Shown here in pieces: positions 36,567 through 44,903 of a stretch of 64,000 nt of DNA. Source of the DNA: an uncultured Eubacteriales bacterium (GTDB lineage Bacteria; Bacillota; Clostridia; Lachnospirales; Lachnospiraceae); NCBI GenBank assembly GCA_949292795.1, contig CASFBR010000085.1, forward strand, positions 18,990 to 82,989, in the 5' to 3' direction. A program made the translations under genes and the position numbers. The notes under the pieces were generated by a model. It was not told where the DNA came from. It was given only the letters and a program-made list of their open reading frames with translations, and searched no databases. Numbering within the stretch: the stretch's first letter is position 1; each line of letters begins with the position of its first letter.

Positions 36567-37616
36567 ATGGAAGAAATCATTACTTTAGATTACGGCAGCG
36601 GCGGACAAAAAACATCCGAACTCATCGAAGCGATGCTGCTTCCGGCGCTGGACAATCCGGCACTTCAGCAGCTTAGCGACGGCGCCGTGCTTGCCGGCCC
36701 GGTGCACGGCGGCGTTTCCGAAACGGACGGCTCTGCCGGGCCTAATGGCAGCAGCCCGATCGTCTTTTCTACCGATAGCTTTGTTGTCTCCCCATGGCGT
36801 TTCCCCGGAGGCGATATTGGAAAGCTGTGCGTCTGCGGAACCGTCAATGACCTGTCCATGATGGGTGCTGTTCCAAAGTATCTGAGTCTGTCCCTGATTT
36901 TAGAGGAAGGCTTTTATATCCGGGACCTGAAGGAAATTATCGCATCGGTTGCCCGGGAAGCAAATGCCGCCGGTGTCCATATCGTTACGGGTGACACAAA
37001 GGTCGTCGAACACGGTAAAGGCGACGGTATTTATATCAACACAAGCGGTATCGGCTTTCTGAAAAACCCCATGCCCGGGAAGGCCGGCATTACCGAAGGC
37101 GATGCCGTCATCGTCAGCGGCAGCATCGGCTGTCACGGCGCCTGTGTGATGATGGCGCGGACCGGTATCATAAATGGCGATGCGCTTTTCTCCGACTGCC
37201 AGCCGCTGACTGCACATGCCCTTGCGGCCGCCGCATCCGGCCGGGTGCGTATTATGCGCGATCCAACCCGCGGAGGTCTGGCCACAACACTCAATGAATT
37301 TACTGAAGGTACAGGCCTGTGTATTGAAGTTGATGAAGACACAATTCCCATAGACCCGGCAGTTGCCGCCGCCTGCGACCTGCTCGGCTTTGACCCGCTC
37401 TACTGTGCCTGCGAAGGGCGGATGCTGGCCGTTACGGCGCCGGAGGATGCCGAAGCGATTGTTTCTGCCTTAAGGCGCCTGCCCGGCAGTAAAAACGCCT
37501 CCGTCATTGGCACCGTCACACGCCGACGGCCCGGGCATGTCCTTTTAAAAACAACACTGGGCGGCCACCGCCTTCTTGGCAAGCTTTCCGGCCAGCAGCT
37601 CCCGCGCATCTGCTAG
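36567..37616 (+). CDS. hypE: Hydrogenase maturation protein HypE
   Basis: 349-residue PurM-like ATPase that dehydrates the carbamoyl group on its C-terminal cysteine to thiocyanate. The N-terminal DYGSGGQKTSELI, FSTDSFVVSPWRFPGGDIGKLCVCGTVNDL and GDTKVV blocks are intact, and the chain ends in PRIC with the required terminal cysteine. It is the last gene of hypABFCDE and converges on a DUF1801 gene with an 8-bp gap. Confidence 0.96.
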   Translation: MEEIITLDYGSGGQKTSELIEAMLLPALDNPALQQLSDGAVLAGPVHGGVSETDGSAGPNGSSPIVFSTDSFVVSPWRFPGGDIGKLCVCGTVNDLSMMGAVPKYLSLSLILEEGFYIRDLKEIIASVAREANAAGVHIVTGDTKVVEHGKGDGIYINTSGIGFLKNPMPGKAGITEGDAVIVSGSIGCHGACVMMARTGIINGDALFSDCQPLTAHALAAAASGRVRIMRDPTRGGLATTLNEFTEGTGLCIEVDEDTIPIDPAVAAACDLLGFDPLYCACEGRMLAVTAPEDAEAIVSALRRLPGSKNASVIGTVTRRRPGHVLLKTTLGGHRLLGKLSGQQLPRIC

Positions 37617-37624
37617 CGGCGCAG

Positions 37625-38038
37625 TCATTTTTTCGTTCCGTATGCCGTTTCGCACCATGCCGCGATCTCTTCGATCAGTTCAAGGGGCAATGGCTTATCA
37701 TAAGGGAACTGGATCGTTCCCTTGCTTGTTTTGTAGTCTTGCAGCCGGTGTGCAAAGGCCTCCACTGCCGCCGGCCCTGGATACAGGCCGATATGGTTTC
37801 TGGATGCCGCAAATTGGATAAGGTTTCGCTGCTTCCAGTAAGTCGGCATGCTCCACGAAATTTTGGGTACAGCATCCGGCAATGTTCTGTGAATCGTTTC
37901 ATTGATTTGTCTTAAATACAGCTGCGCATATTCCGGCTGCTGGGTAATATACTCTTCTATACTCTGCGGCGTTATTTTGCAGTAATGGCTTTGATTTTTA
38001 TTTTTGAAATCCCGTCCGCATTTCGGGCATTTCCACAT
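37625..38038 (-). CDS. DUF1801 protein with an N-terminal zinc-finger-like motif
   Basis: 137-residue protein. The C-terminal part (about 25-130) is YdhG/DUF1801-like: LPDAVPKISWSMPTYWKQRNLIQFAASRNHIGLYPG and FPYDKPLPLELI, a small alpha-beta fold related to YjbR/frataxin-like proteins. The first 22 residues (MWKCPKCGRDFKNKNQSHYC) resemble a C2-HC metal-binding motif. I chose the ATG at 38038, with GGAGG 8 nt upstream, over an earlier Met inside that site. Function unknown. Confidence 0.82.
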   Translation of the reverse strand: MWKCPKCGRDFKNKNQSHYCKITPQSIEEYITQQPEYAQLYLRQINETIHRTLPDAVPKISWSMPTYWKQRNLIQFAASRNHIGLYPGPAAVEAFAHRLQDYKTSKGTIQFPYDKPLPLELIEEIAAWCETAYGTKK

Positions 38039-38070
38039 GCTTTTCACCTCCATGAACAAAGAGTTCCGCC

Positions 38071-38143
38071 TGCGCAGCTTAAGCGCCAGGCACGGGGTCG
38101 CTTCCGCGACAATTTTCTTATCGCGCGCGTGCGCAGCTTAAGC
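38071..38143. repeat. Short direct repeats beside a palindrome
   Basis: TGCGCAGCTTAAGC occurs at 38071-38084 and 38130-38143, with a small GTCGC/GCGAC hairpin between. It lies in the gap between DUF1801 and the Gfo/Idh terminator. Confidence 0.6.
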
Positions 38144-38148
38144 AGAGC

Positions 38149-38192
38149 TTTTTTATTGCATAGGAACATAAAGCTTCCTATGCAATAAAAAA
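38149..38192. repeat. 18-bp-arm perfect palindrome, T-run first
   Basis: Arms 38149-38166 and 38175-38192 are perfectly complementary with an 8-nt loop. Each strand reads a T-run, then ATTGCATAGGAA, the loop and the complement, ending in an A-run, which is the reverse of a terminator. The T-run on the minus strand is shared with the adjacent Gfo/Idh terminator. Confidence 0.7.
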
Positions 38193-38226
38193 ATGGTGTA
38201 ACCCGCTGGAAAACAGGTTACACCAT
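38186..38226 (-). terminator. Terminator of the Gfo/Idh gene
   Basis: Perfect 11-bp arms ATGGTGTAACC (38193-38203) and its complement (38216-38226), followed on the minus strand by seven T residues. It lies 67 bp after the stop codon of the oxidoreductase. Confidence 0.85.
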
Positions 38227-38292
38227 CTCTTACAGCTTTACTGCCTGATCCATACCGGGTACTTCTCTTAGCAGTGCTTCATTCTTTTTTAA

Positions 38293-39405
38293 TTAGAATA
38301 CGATTTCTTTGCCTTCAGCGTCAGATTTGTAGATCGCATCAAGAATCTGAGTAACAACGAAGGCCTGTTCCGGAAGAACTAACGGATCTTTGCTCTCATC
38401 AATGATGCAGTCGATCCACTGTTTAGCTTCCAGAGCGCCAGGCTCAGAGGCACCGCCTTCAAAGTAAGCAACCTGACCAGTACCGGAGATATGCTCTTCC
38501 ATAAGCTGGTTGTTTCTTCCTCTGTTGTAGATCAGTTCATTATCCTTGTAGCTCATACCGGAACGGATTTCAGCACCGGCAAGTGTACCGCAAAGTGTTG
38601 TGGAAGCTTCTCTGGAATCAAGGATATTTAAAGCCCAGGATGCTTCAAGAACGATCGTTGCACCATTCTTCATCTTGATGAAACCAAATGCGGAATCTTC
38701 TACTTCATAGGTCTCAGGATCCCAGGGTCCGAAAAGGTTGCCCTCAACAGCCTGAGGCAGATGACCTAATTTATAATATACGGAACCAAGAACACGATCC
38801 GGCTCGTAGTTGTTCATGCACCATAATGTAATATCAAGGGCATGTGTTCCGATGTCGATCAGTGGGCCGCCGCCCTGAAGTGCCTTGTTCGGGAATACGC
38901 CCCATGTAGGAACAGCTCTGCGGCGTACAGCATGAGCCTTTGCGTAGTAGATTTCGCCTAATTCGCCATTTTCGCAGGCTTTGTGAAGGTTCTGAACTTC
39001 AGGTCTGAAACGGTTCTGATAACCGATCGTGAACTTCTTGCCGGATGCTTTCCAGGCATCGATCATTTCTTTAGCGGCTTCCGGGTTGTGTGCCATCGGC
39101 TTTTCGCAGATAACATGCTTGCCGGCCTTGAAAGCAGCAACTGTGATCGGGCAGTGTGCAACGTTTGGAGTAAGAACGTTAACCACATCGATCTCAGGGT
39201 CTGCAAGTAATTCATTATAATCTGTGTAAACCTTAGCATCTGGTGTACCGTATTCCTTGGCAGCCTTTTCAGCTCTCTCTACGATAATATCGCAGAAAGC
39301 TACAAGATCAACACGGTCTTTCTGTGTCTGTAAAGAAGGCAGATGCTTCTGGTTTGCAATACCACCGCAGCCGATGATACCAATCTGAACTTTACCGTTT
39401 TTCAT
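38293..39405 (-). CDS. Gfo/Idh/MocA-family oxidoreductase
   Basis: 370-residue NAD(P)-dependent sugar or cyclitol dehydrogenase. The N-terminal Rossmann motif GIIGCGGIANQKHLPSL and the diagnostic EKPMAHN (Lys of the EKP motif) are present, and GPLIDIGTHALDITLW carries the catalytic Asp/His of the family. Codon choice (GCT, GGT, GTT, AGA, CTT) differs from neighbours that favour GCC/GGC/CGG and is typical of a highly expressed gene. It is monocistronic, with a promoter at 39463-39491 and a strong terminator. The substrate is unknown; oxidation of a glycoside or free sugar at C3 is one known activity of relatives in gut anaerobes. Confidence 0.88.
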   Translation of the reverse strand: MKNGKVQIGIIGCGGIANQKHLPSLQTQKDRVDLVAFCDIIVERAEKAAKEYGTPDAKVYTDYNELLADPEIDVVNVLTPNVAHCPITVAAFKAGKHVICEKPMAHNPEAAKEMIDAWKASGKKFTIGYQNRFRPEVQNLHKACENGELGEIYYAKAHAVRRRAVPTWGVFPNKALQGGGPLIDIGTHALDITLWCMNNYEPDRVLGSVYYKLGHLPQAVEGNLFGPWDPETYEVEDSAFGFIKMKNGATIVLEASWALNILDSREASTTLCGTLAGAEIRSGMSYKDNELIYNRGRNNQLMEEHISGTGQVAYFEGGASEPGALEAKQWIDCIIDESKDPLVLPEQAFVVTQILDAIYKSDAEGKEIVF

Positions 39406-39462
39406 AGTTTTTTTACATCTCCTTATGTATTTTTTGACTTATTGCATAAATCAGCCATATAT

Positions 39463-39491
39463 ATAGTAGCATTTCTCAGACAATTTTGCAA
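39463..39491 (-). promoter_or_regulatory. Promoter of the Gfo/Idh gene
   Basis: Minus-strand TTGCAA (39486-39491) and TACTAT (39463-39468) with a 17-bp spacer, in A/T-rich DNA, about 57 nt upstream of the start. Confidence 0.65.
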
Positions 39492-39620
39492 ACCTTTTTG
39501 AACATTTTCTGAATAAGAAACTTTATATATTGATAAATAAAGGCTCGGAGAGTCCTGAGATTGATCCATTGTTTAAATAATTGATGTTTTCATCTGTTAT
39601 TCACCCCTTCTCTCAATAAA

Positions 39621-39654
39621 AAAGAGCCCTGCGAACTTACTCGTAAGACTCCTT
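39621..39654 (-). terminator. Possible terminator of the Uma2 gene
   Basis: Weak stem (CTTA/TAAG core with partial outer pairing of AAGGAG and CTCTT) followed on the minus strand by TTTTTT, 16 bp after the stop codon. The T-run is convincing, the stem less so. Confidence 0.4.
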
Positions 39655-39669
39655 AAATTAACGGTTTAT

Positions 39670-40209
39670 TTATTCAGTTTTTATTCTTATTTTCAAATCT
39701 CCGTCATAGATACCAACTGGAACTTCGTCGAAAAATGAGTAAGTGTTTGCATCGTCTTTATCAAACTCATAAACAATCACCAACTTTCTGTCAGGATCGA
39801 CAATCCAATATTCTTTAACTCCAGCTGTCCGGTATTTAAACAACTTAATGAAGTAATCCATTCGTTTGCTTCCCGGCGAGACAATCTCGATCACCCAGTC
39901 AGGAGCGCCATGGCAACCTTTTTCATCCAGTTTTGATTTATCGCAGATAACTGAAATATCAGGTTCAATATAAGTTTTATCATCACTGTTAAGAAAAACG
40001 GCAAATGGTGCTGCTAATGCTACACATTCTCCATGTTTTGAATGTATATAAGAGTAAATCGTATTATGCAAGAATGCGGAAATATTCTGATGAGTCAGTC
40101 CAGGCGGCGCCATCATATGCATTTCCCCGTCAATAAGCTCCGCACGCACGCCATCTGGCAATGCGTAAATATCATCTATCGTATATTGCTTTTTCTGTGC
40201 CAATGCCAT
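39670..40209 (-). CDS. Uma2-family endonuclease-like protein
   Basis: 179-residue Uma2/DUF820 protein with the restriction-endonuclease PD-(D/E)xK fold: RAELIDGEMHMMAPPGLTHQ, then YIEPDISVICDKSKL, then WVIEIVSPGSKRMDYFIKLFKYRTAGVKEYWIVDP. The D and E-x-V catalytic positions of the family appear intact. Its cellular role is unknown; the family is expanded in cyanobacteria. The ATG at 40209 follows AAAGGAG. Its A/T-rich codons differ from the neighbouring genes, which suggests transfer. The family mostly occurs as single orphan genes, as here. Confidence 0.82.
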   Translation of the reverse strand: MALAQKKQYTIDDIYALPDGVRAELIDGEMHMMAPPGLTHQNISAFLHNTIYSYIHSKHGECVALAAPFAVFLNSDDKTYIEPDISVICDKSKLDEKGCHGAPDWVIEIVSPGSKRMDYFIKLFKYRTAGVKEYWIVDPDRKLVIVYEFDKDDANTYSFFDEVPVGIYDGDLKIRIKTE

Positions 40210-40267
40210 AAATATCACACTCCTTTTCTCAATGTTATCATATCTACTTGAAACTCTCAATCTTATT

Positions 40268-41542
40268 TCAACAATATAAATTCCGGGCAAAATCCCGGGC
40301 ACGCCCCAGCTCGTCATAAATTTTTAAAAGCCGGTTATATTTGGCCGTGTGATCCGCCCGGCATACGCCTCCGGCTTTAATCTGTCCGGCATTGACCGCC
40401 ACCGCAAAATCAGCAATCATCGAATCCTCGCTCTCCCCGCGGCGTTCCGACACGATCACAGCATAGCCAAGCCGCCGGGCTGTTTCTGCCGTGCACTGAG
40501 CCTCGCTCACTGTACCGATCTGGCTTAGCTTGAGCAAAAGGGCGTTTCCCGCCTGCTTTTGCGCCCCCATTTTCAGCCGGGAAGCATTGCCCGCAAAAAA
40601 ATCATCACCGGCAATGGTCACATTCTTCCCAAGGCGCTGTGTCAGCTCACACCAGCCATCCCAGTCATCCTGGTCGAGCCCGTCCTCGATGGAACGCAGC
40701 GGAAAGCGGCTGCACAGATATTCGTAGTAATCGATCAGCTCCTGTGCATCCATTTCCATCGTCTCCTTGTCAGAAAAGCGGTATTTTCCGTTGTTCCACA
40801 GACGGCTCGCCGATACGCCAAGCGCCAGCGTCACATCCCTGCCCGGCTGATAGCCGGCTTCACAGATCGCTTTGACTATATAGGACAGCGCCTTTTCATT
40901 GGACGTAAGCTCCGGCATAAAGCCTCCAAAATCGCCGACTGCCGTACCGTAGCCATCCATCTCAAGAATCCTGCCAAGGCTTCCGAAAATCTCACAGCCC
41001 ATGCGTACCTGCTCTTTAAAATCTTCCGCGCCTGAAGGCATGATCATAAAATCCGAAAATCCGGGGCCCTTTCCGGCCCTTCCCCGTCCGCAGATCATAT
41101 GTATCTGCGGTACCGGAAGGACATGCGCAAAGCAGCCGCCCAGATACCGGTACAGCGGCAATGACGCGCAGGCTGCCCCTGCCCGTGCACAGGCCATGGA
41201 CACGCCCAAAATCGCGTTGCCGCCGAGATTGCCTTTATTATCCGTCCCGTCAAGCTCCAGCATCGCCTGGTCGATTTCCATCTGCTCCAGCACGCACATC
41301 CCTGTGAGTGCCTTTTTAAGCACTGTATTGACATGCTCTGCCGCCTTTAAAACACCCTGGCCCATATATCTTTTTCCCTGCATGTCCCTAAGCTCCAGCG
41401 CTTCATAAATACCGGCCGAAGCACCCGACGGCACGATGGCGCTGCCGCAGGCGCCGCACTGCGTATAAACCTCCACCTCAAGCGCCGGAATCCCTCTGGC
41501 ATCGATCACTTCTCTGGCAAATATATTTTTAATATAAGGCAT
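40268..41542 (-). CDS. Enolase-like protein lacking several catalytic residues
   Basis: 424-residue homologue aligning over its full length with enolase (AREVIDARGIPALEVEV at the start, SIEDGLDQDDW, AKYNRLLKIYDELG at the end). Key positions differ from the enolase consensus: VGDEGG is VGDFGG (general-acid/base Glu to F205), LALDxAAS is LALGVSAS (metal Asp to G242), VSHRSGETED is VSERRGESED (His to E366), QEFMIMP is SDFMIMP, and the NGGxHAxN loop is CGRGRAGKG. E286, D313, K338 and K389 are kept. It is unlikely to be the cell's glycolytic enolase and may be a pseudoenzyme or bind a different substrate. The start at 41542 lies inside a hairpin (41545-41601). Confidence 0.85.
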   Translation of the reverse strand: MPYIKNIFAREVIDARGIPALEVEVYTQCGACGSAIVPSGASAGIYEALELRDMQGKRYMGQGVLKAAEHVNTVLKKALTGMCVLEQMEIDQAMLELDGTDNKGNLGGNAILGVSMACARAGAACASLPLYRYLGGCFAHVLPVPQIHMICGRGRAGKGPGFSDFMIMPSGAEDFKEQVRMGCEIFGSLGRILEMDGYGTAVGDFGGFMPELTSNEKALSYIVKAICEAGYQPGRDVTLALGVSASRLWNNGKYRFSDKETMEMDAQELIDYYEYLCSRFPLRSIEDGLDQDDWDGWCELTQRLGKNVTIAGDDFFAGNASRLKMGAQKQAGNALLLKLSQIGTVSEAQCTAETARRLGYAVIVSERRGESEDSMIADFAVAVNAGQIKAGGVCRADHTAKYNRLLKIYDELGRARDFARNLYC

Positions 41543-41544
41543 CA

Positions 41545-41601
41545 AAAAACCTCCGAACTGTTTTTACTAATAAGCTTAGTATAAACCGTTGGGAGGTTTT
41601 T
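41545..41601 (-). promoter_or_regulatory. Long hairpin with the ribosome site in its stem, before the enolase-like gene
   Basis: Near-perfect inverted repeat with arms of 26 bp (three mismatches) and the loop TAAGC or its complement. In mRNA of the minus strand the 3' arm ends in GGAGGTTTTTT, followed directly by the ATG of the enolase-like gene, so the ribosome site is paired and the U-run lies just before the start codon. It can act as the terminator of the upstream amidohydrolase and as a block on translation of the next gene. Confidence 0.75.
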
Positions 41602-41605
41602 ATAC

Positions 41606-43024
41606 TTATTTTCCGGGTACTACCCAGTAATTCTGAAATTCATTGCGCAGCACCTTTGTACATACGGCCTCGCCTTCGCGGGCAAGCGCCGCCTCGTCGA
41701 CACCGGTCAGCACGCCGTCCTTATAGACAACCCTTCCATTAATCATGGTCAGCCATACCGGCCCGGTTACGCCCACACGGGCAAGGAGATTCTTCGGATC
41801 ATGGAGCGCTCCGACAAGCTCCAGGCCTGTCGTATCGATCATAAAAAGGTCCGCACCCTTTCCTTCCTCAAGACTGCCAAGGTCCGCCCGTCCGAGCGTT
41901 TTTGCCCCATTAACCGTTGCGATCTTCAGCAGATCATATGCGGACACACAGCCGCCCCGCGCCTTTGTATGATAGGCCTGCATCAGGTACGCCATTCTTA
42001 AAGCATCCAGCAGATTGGAGCTGTCATTAGTTGCAGAGCCGTCGCAGCCGAGACTGACCGTGATTCCCTGCTCCTGCATCCATTTAATATCAAGGATCGG
42101 GAAGCCGCCAAGCACAGCCGGTGCCGGACAATGGGACACACCGGTGCCGGTGCGTGCCAGAACCTTATATTCATCCTCAGTCAGCTCCCACGCATGGGCC
42201 ACAAAGGTTTCAGGCCCTAAAAAGCCCATATCCTCGCACCACTGTACCGAACGGACACCATAACGTTCACGGATGCCTTCGCTCTCACCTTCGCCCAGAT
42301 GCGTATGCAGACGTACACCTTTGGCCTTTGCCAGCTTCACAGATTCCACAAATGTCTCCTTATAGCAGTTGATCGGCTGACACGGAGAGATAACGACCTG
42401 GCTCATGGAAAACGGCCGACTGTCGTGATATGTATCAATGAGCCGCTCACAGTCACGGATAAACGTATCTGTGGATTCGACCATAGCCGCAGGGATCGAG
42501 CTGCCGTTTTCCCGCTCCAGCGTATTGCCGCCGCGCCCGGCATGGTAGCGGATTCCCAGCGCCTTTGCCGCCTCCATCTGGCGGTCTACCGGGCGGCATC
42601 CGGTATCGGTCGTGTAACAGTACTGATGATCGAAGGCACATGTGCATCCGTGCTTGATCAGGTCTGCCATGGCCGTCAGCGATGAATAATAGATTACATC
42701 GTCATTAATGCGCTGGAAAATCCGATAGATCAGATCGATCCAGTCCATGACAAGCAGGTTCGGATAATCGATCGTTGTCAGATTGCGCACAAATGTCTGG
42801 AAAAAATGGTGATGGGTGTTGATCAGGCCGGGATAGACATATTTCCCACGTCCGTCGATCACCTCCGCATCCTTTGCATACAGCGGGTCTTCACAAAGAT
42901 TTTTGCCGATCTTTAAAATTTTCGGGCCGTCGATCAAAATATCACCGTTAAAGATTACCTCGTCGGCAGCATTACATGTCACAATGGCGCCCGCATTTTT
43001 AATAAGCTGTCTGCTCACAGACAT
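41606..43024 (-). CDS. Amidohydrolase, 8-oxoguanine deaminase/hydroxyatrazine hydrolase-like
   Basis: 472-residue metal-dependent amidohydrolase of the ATZ/TRZ (COG0402) group. Metal and catalytic motifs in order: NTHHHFFQTF (HxH), HTHLGEGESEG (His and Glu), HAWELTEDE (His) and GCDGSATNDSSN (Asp). This set is typical of aminohydrolases acting on purines such as 8-oxoguanine or guanine, or on s-triazines; the exact substrate is inferred. The ATG at 43024 follows GGAGGGAG. It is followed by the hairpin at 41545-41601. Confidence 0.86.
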   Translation of the reverse strand: MSVSRQLIKNAGAIVTCNAADEVIFNGDILIDGPKILKIGKNLCEDPLYAKDAEVIDGRGKYVYPGLINTHHHFFQTFVRNLTTIDYPNLLVMDWIDLIYRIFQRINDDVIYYSSLTAMADLIKHGCTCAFDHQYCYTTDTGCRPVDRQMEAAKALGIRYHAGRGGNTLERENGSSIPAAMVESTDTFIRDCERLIDTYHDSRPFSMSQVVISPCQPINCYKETFVESVKLAKAKGVRLHTHLGEGESEGIRERYGVRSVQWCEDMGFLGPETFVAHAWELTEDEYKVLARTGTGVSHCPAPAVLGGFPILDIKWMQEQGITVSLGCDGSATNDSSNLLDALRMAYLMQAYHTKARGGCVSAYDLLKIATVNGAKTLGRADLGSLEEGKGADLFMIDTTGLELVGALHDPKNLLARVGVTGPVWLTMINGRVVYKDGVLTGVDEAALAREGEAVCTKVLRNEFQNYWVVPGK

Positions 43025-43140
43025 CTCCCTCCTTTATTTCATACCAAATCTGCCATATCCGGTCTGCACAGGGTAGGGGCAGACCCGGCGCTTATATCGC
43101 TGCGGACCGGATGCCCGCACACCTGCGTCCTGTCTTTCGC

Positions 43141-44058
43141 TTACCGCAGGAAGCCTTCAACGATCTTTTCCTCGGCCTCAGCTTCTGTAAGTCCCAGCGT
43201 CATAAGCTTGGTGATCTGATCCCCGGCGATCTTGCCAATGGCCGCCTCATGGATCAGCGCCGCCTCCGTACTGTTTGCCGTAAGCTCCGGAACGGCCTCG
43301 ATTTTTGCCTGATCCATAATAATCGCGTCGCACTCCGAATGTCCGCTGCACGATGTGTTTCCGATAATTTTGGAAACAAATTTCTGGTAAGACGCATCCT
43401 TTGCAACTGCTCTTGAAATCAGATTGGCTCCGGAATCCGCGCCGTCTAAGGATACGTCAAAATAGCTTTCCGCCCGCTGCTTTCCATGGGTCATAAGCCG
43501 CTCGGTAATAACGATCTTCGCACCGGCTTCAAGCTTTGCATGGGTCTTGCGGACCGTCGAATCCACACCTTTAATCTGTACGGTTTCCATCTCCATATAG
43601 CTGTTTTCACCCATTTCGATCACGGTCTCCGGATTCATGATGCGCTCACCGTTGCCGTCGCCCATACCATAGTGCTTTTCCACATACTTCACTCTGGAAT
43701 TTTTCCCGATGAAAAAGCTGTGGATACCATCATGCCGGCTGTCTGCGCTCCCGCCGTTGTGGATGCCGCAGCCGGCAATAATCGTCACATCACAGTCATC
43801 GCCCACATAAAAATTATTATAGACAATCTCTGTCAGGCCGGACTGGCTGATAATCACCGGAATATGAAGACTCTTTTTCTTTGTCCCGGGCTTTACATAT
43901 ATATTTAAACCGCTGCCGTCCTGAATTGGCACGATCTCAATCTCATCGGTCGACTGGCGTCCGATGCTTTTTCCGTTCTCCCGGATATTATAGGCTCCTT
44001 CAGGAATCTCGTGGAGCCCGGCCACCTCTTTAAGTAACTGTAATCGGATCTCGTCCAT
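43141..44058 (-). CDS. SufB/SufD-family Fe-S assembly protein
   Basis: 305-residue scaffold, shorter than SufB (about 450-480 aa). It keeps the SufB-type pair in IHEAAIGKI (His/Glu) and the TSCSGHSECDAI block. With only one SufB/D-like partner and one SufC, it matches the SUF-like minimal systems reported in Clostridia and archaea, in which a SufB-like protein dimerises with two ATPases. It starts 12 bp after the sufC stop and is the second gene of this operon. Confidence 0.88.
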   Translation of the reverse strand: MDEIRLQLLKEVAGLHEIPEGAYNIRENGKSIGRQSTDEIEIVPIQDGSGLNIYVKPGTKKKSLHIPVIISQSGLTEIVYNNFYVGDDCDVTIIAGCGIHNGGSADSRHDGIHSFFIGKNSRVKYVEKHYGMGDGNGERIMNPETVIEMGENSYMEMETVQIKGVDSTVRKTHAKLEAGAKIVITERLMTHGKQRAESYFDVSLDGADSGANLISRAVAKDASYQKFVSKIIGNTSCSGHSECDAIIMDQAKIEAVPELTANSTEAALIHEAAIGKIAGDQITKLMTLGLTEAEAEEKIVEGFLR

Positions 44059-44070
44059 CTCTTTGCCCCC

Positions 44071-44814
44071 TTAATTTTTCTGCTTTTCGTAAAATTTACA
44101 GCCGCAGCCCTCAGGCACGTCAATGTCACCAAAAATCTTTGAGAGCATCGTTTCTCTCGGGCCCCGATCACGAAGCTGACCGTCGGCGATCATAATGATC
44201 TCGTCGGCGATATTTAAAATACGTTCCTGATGTGAAATAATCAGGATCGTCCCGTGATTTTGCTGATGAAGCTTTTCAAAAACCTGGATCAGATTCTGGA
44301 AGCTCCAAAGATCAATACCGGCCTCCGGCTCATCAAAAATCGTCAGCGGCGTATTTCTTGCCATAACCGTGGCAATCTCAATACGTTTCAGCTCGCCGCC
44401 GGACAGACTGGCATTGACCTCACGGCGGATATAATCCTTGGCACACAGGCCAACCTCCGACAAATATTCACATGCCTTATCCACATTGATCTGCTTTCCG
44501 GTGGCCAGCTGGATCAGATCAAACACGGTGATTCCTTTAAAGCGCACCGGCTGCTGGAAGGCATAGCTGATCCCGCTTTTAGCCCGGTCGGTTACGCTCA
44601 TCCGGGTAATATCCTCACCATTCCACAAAATCCTGCCCGAGGAAGGTGTTTCCACGCCTGCGATAATCTTGGCCAGCGTCGATTTTCCGCCGCCGTTTGG
44701 CCCCGTCACTACGATAAAACGGTTATCATCAAGTGTCAGATTAATATCTTTAAGAATCCCTTTTGTTTTGCTGTTTTCATCCACATCAAAACAAATATTC
44801 TGTAATTCAAGCAT
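44071..44814 (-). CDS. sufC: Fe-S assembly ATPase SufC
   Basis: 247-residue ABC-type ATPase that partners the SufB-like protein. Walker A GPNGGGKST, Q-loop AFQQPVRFKG, signature SLSGGELKR, Walker B LTIFDEPEAGID and the switch His in ISHQERIL are present. The C-terminus carries GCGCKFYE with paired cysteines, not found in classical SufC. The ATG at 44814 follows AAAGGAG. The promoter is at 44875-44903. Confidence 0.92.
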   Translation of the reverse strand: MLELQNICFDVDENSKTKGILKDINLTLDDNRFIVVTGPNGGGKSTLAKIIAGVETPSSGRILWNGEDITRMSVTDRAKSGISYAFQQPVRFKGITVFDLIQLATGKQINVDKACEYLSEVGLCAKDYIRREVNASLSGGELKRIEIATVMARNTPLTIFDEPEAGIDLWSFQNLIQVFEKLHQQNHGTILIISHQERILNIADEIIMIADGQLRDRGPRETMLSKIFGDIDVPEGCGCKFYEKQKN

Positions 44815-44874
44815 CCTTCATGCTCCTTTCTAAGTCAACCGGCAAATACCGGCGCGGCTTGTGCCACAATGGGT

Positions 44875-44903
44875 ATTATACGTCAAAACCGGACAAAATA
44901 CAA
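44875..44903 (-). promoter_or_regulatory. Promoter of the suf operon
   Basis: Minus-strand TATAAT (44875-44880) with TTGTAT (44898-44903) 17 bp upstream. The -35 lies inside the arm of the upstream terminator, a compact arrangement of terminator and promoter. Confidence 0.6.

Noticed and set aside
38293-39405. Assigning the Gfo/Idh protein to a specific glycoside-oxidising system
   Set aside because: The partner genes expected beside such enzymes are not adjacent, and the substrate cannot be read from the sequence.
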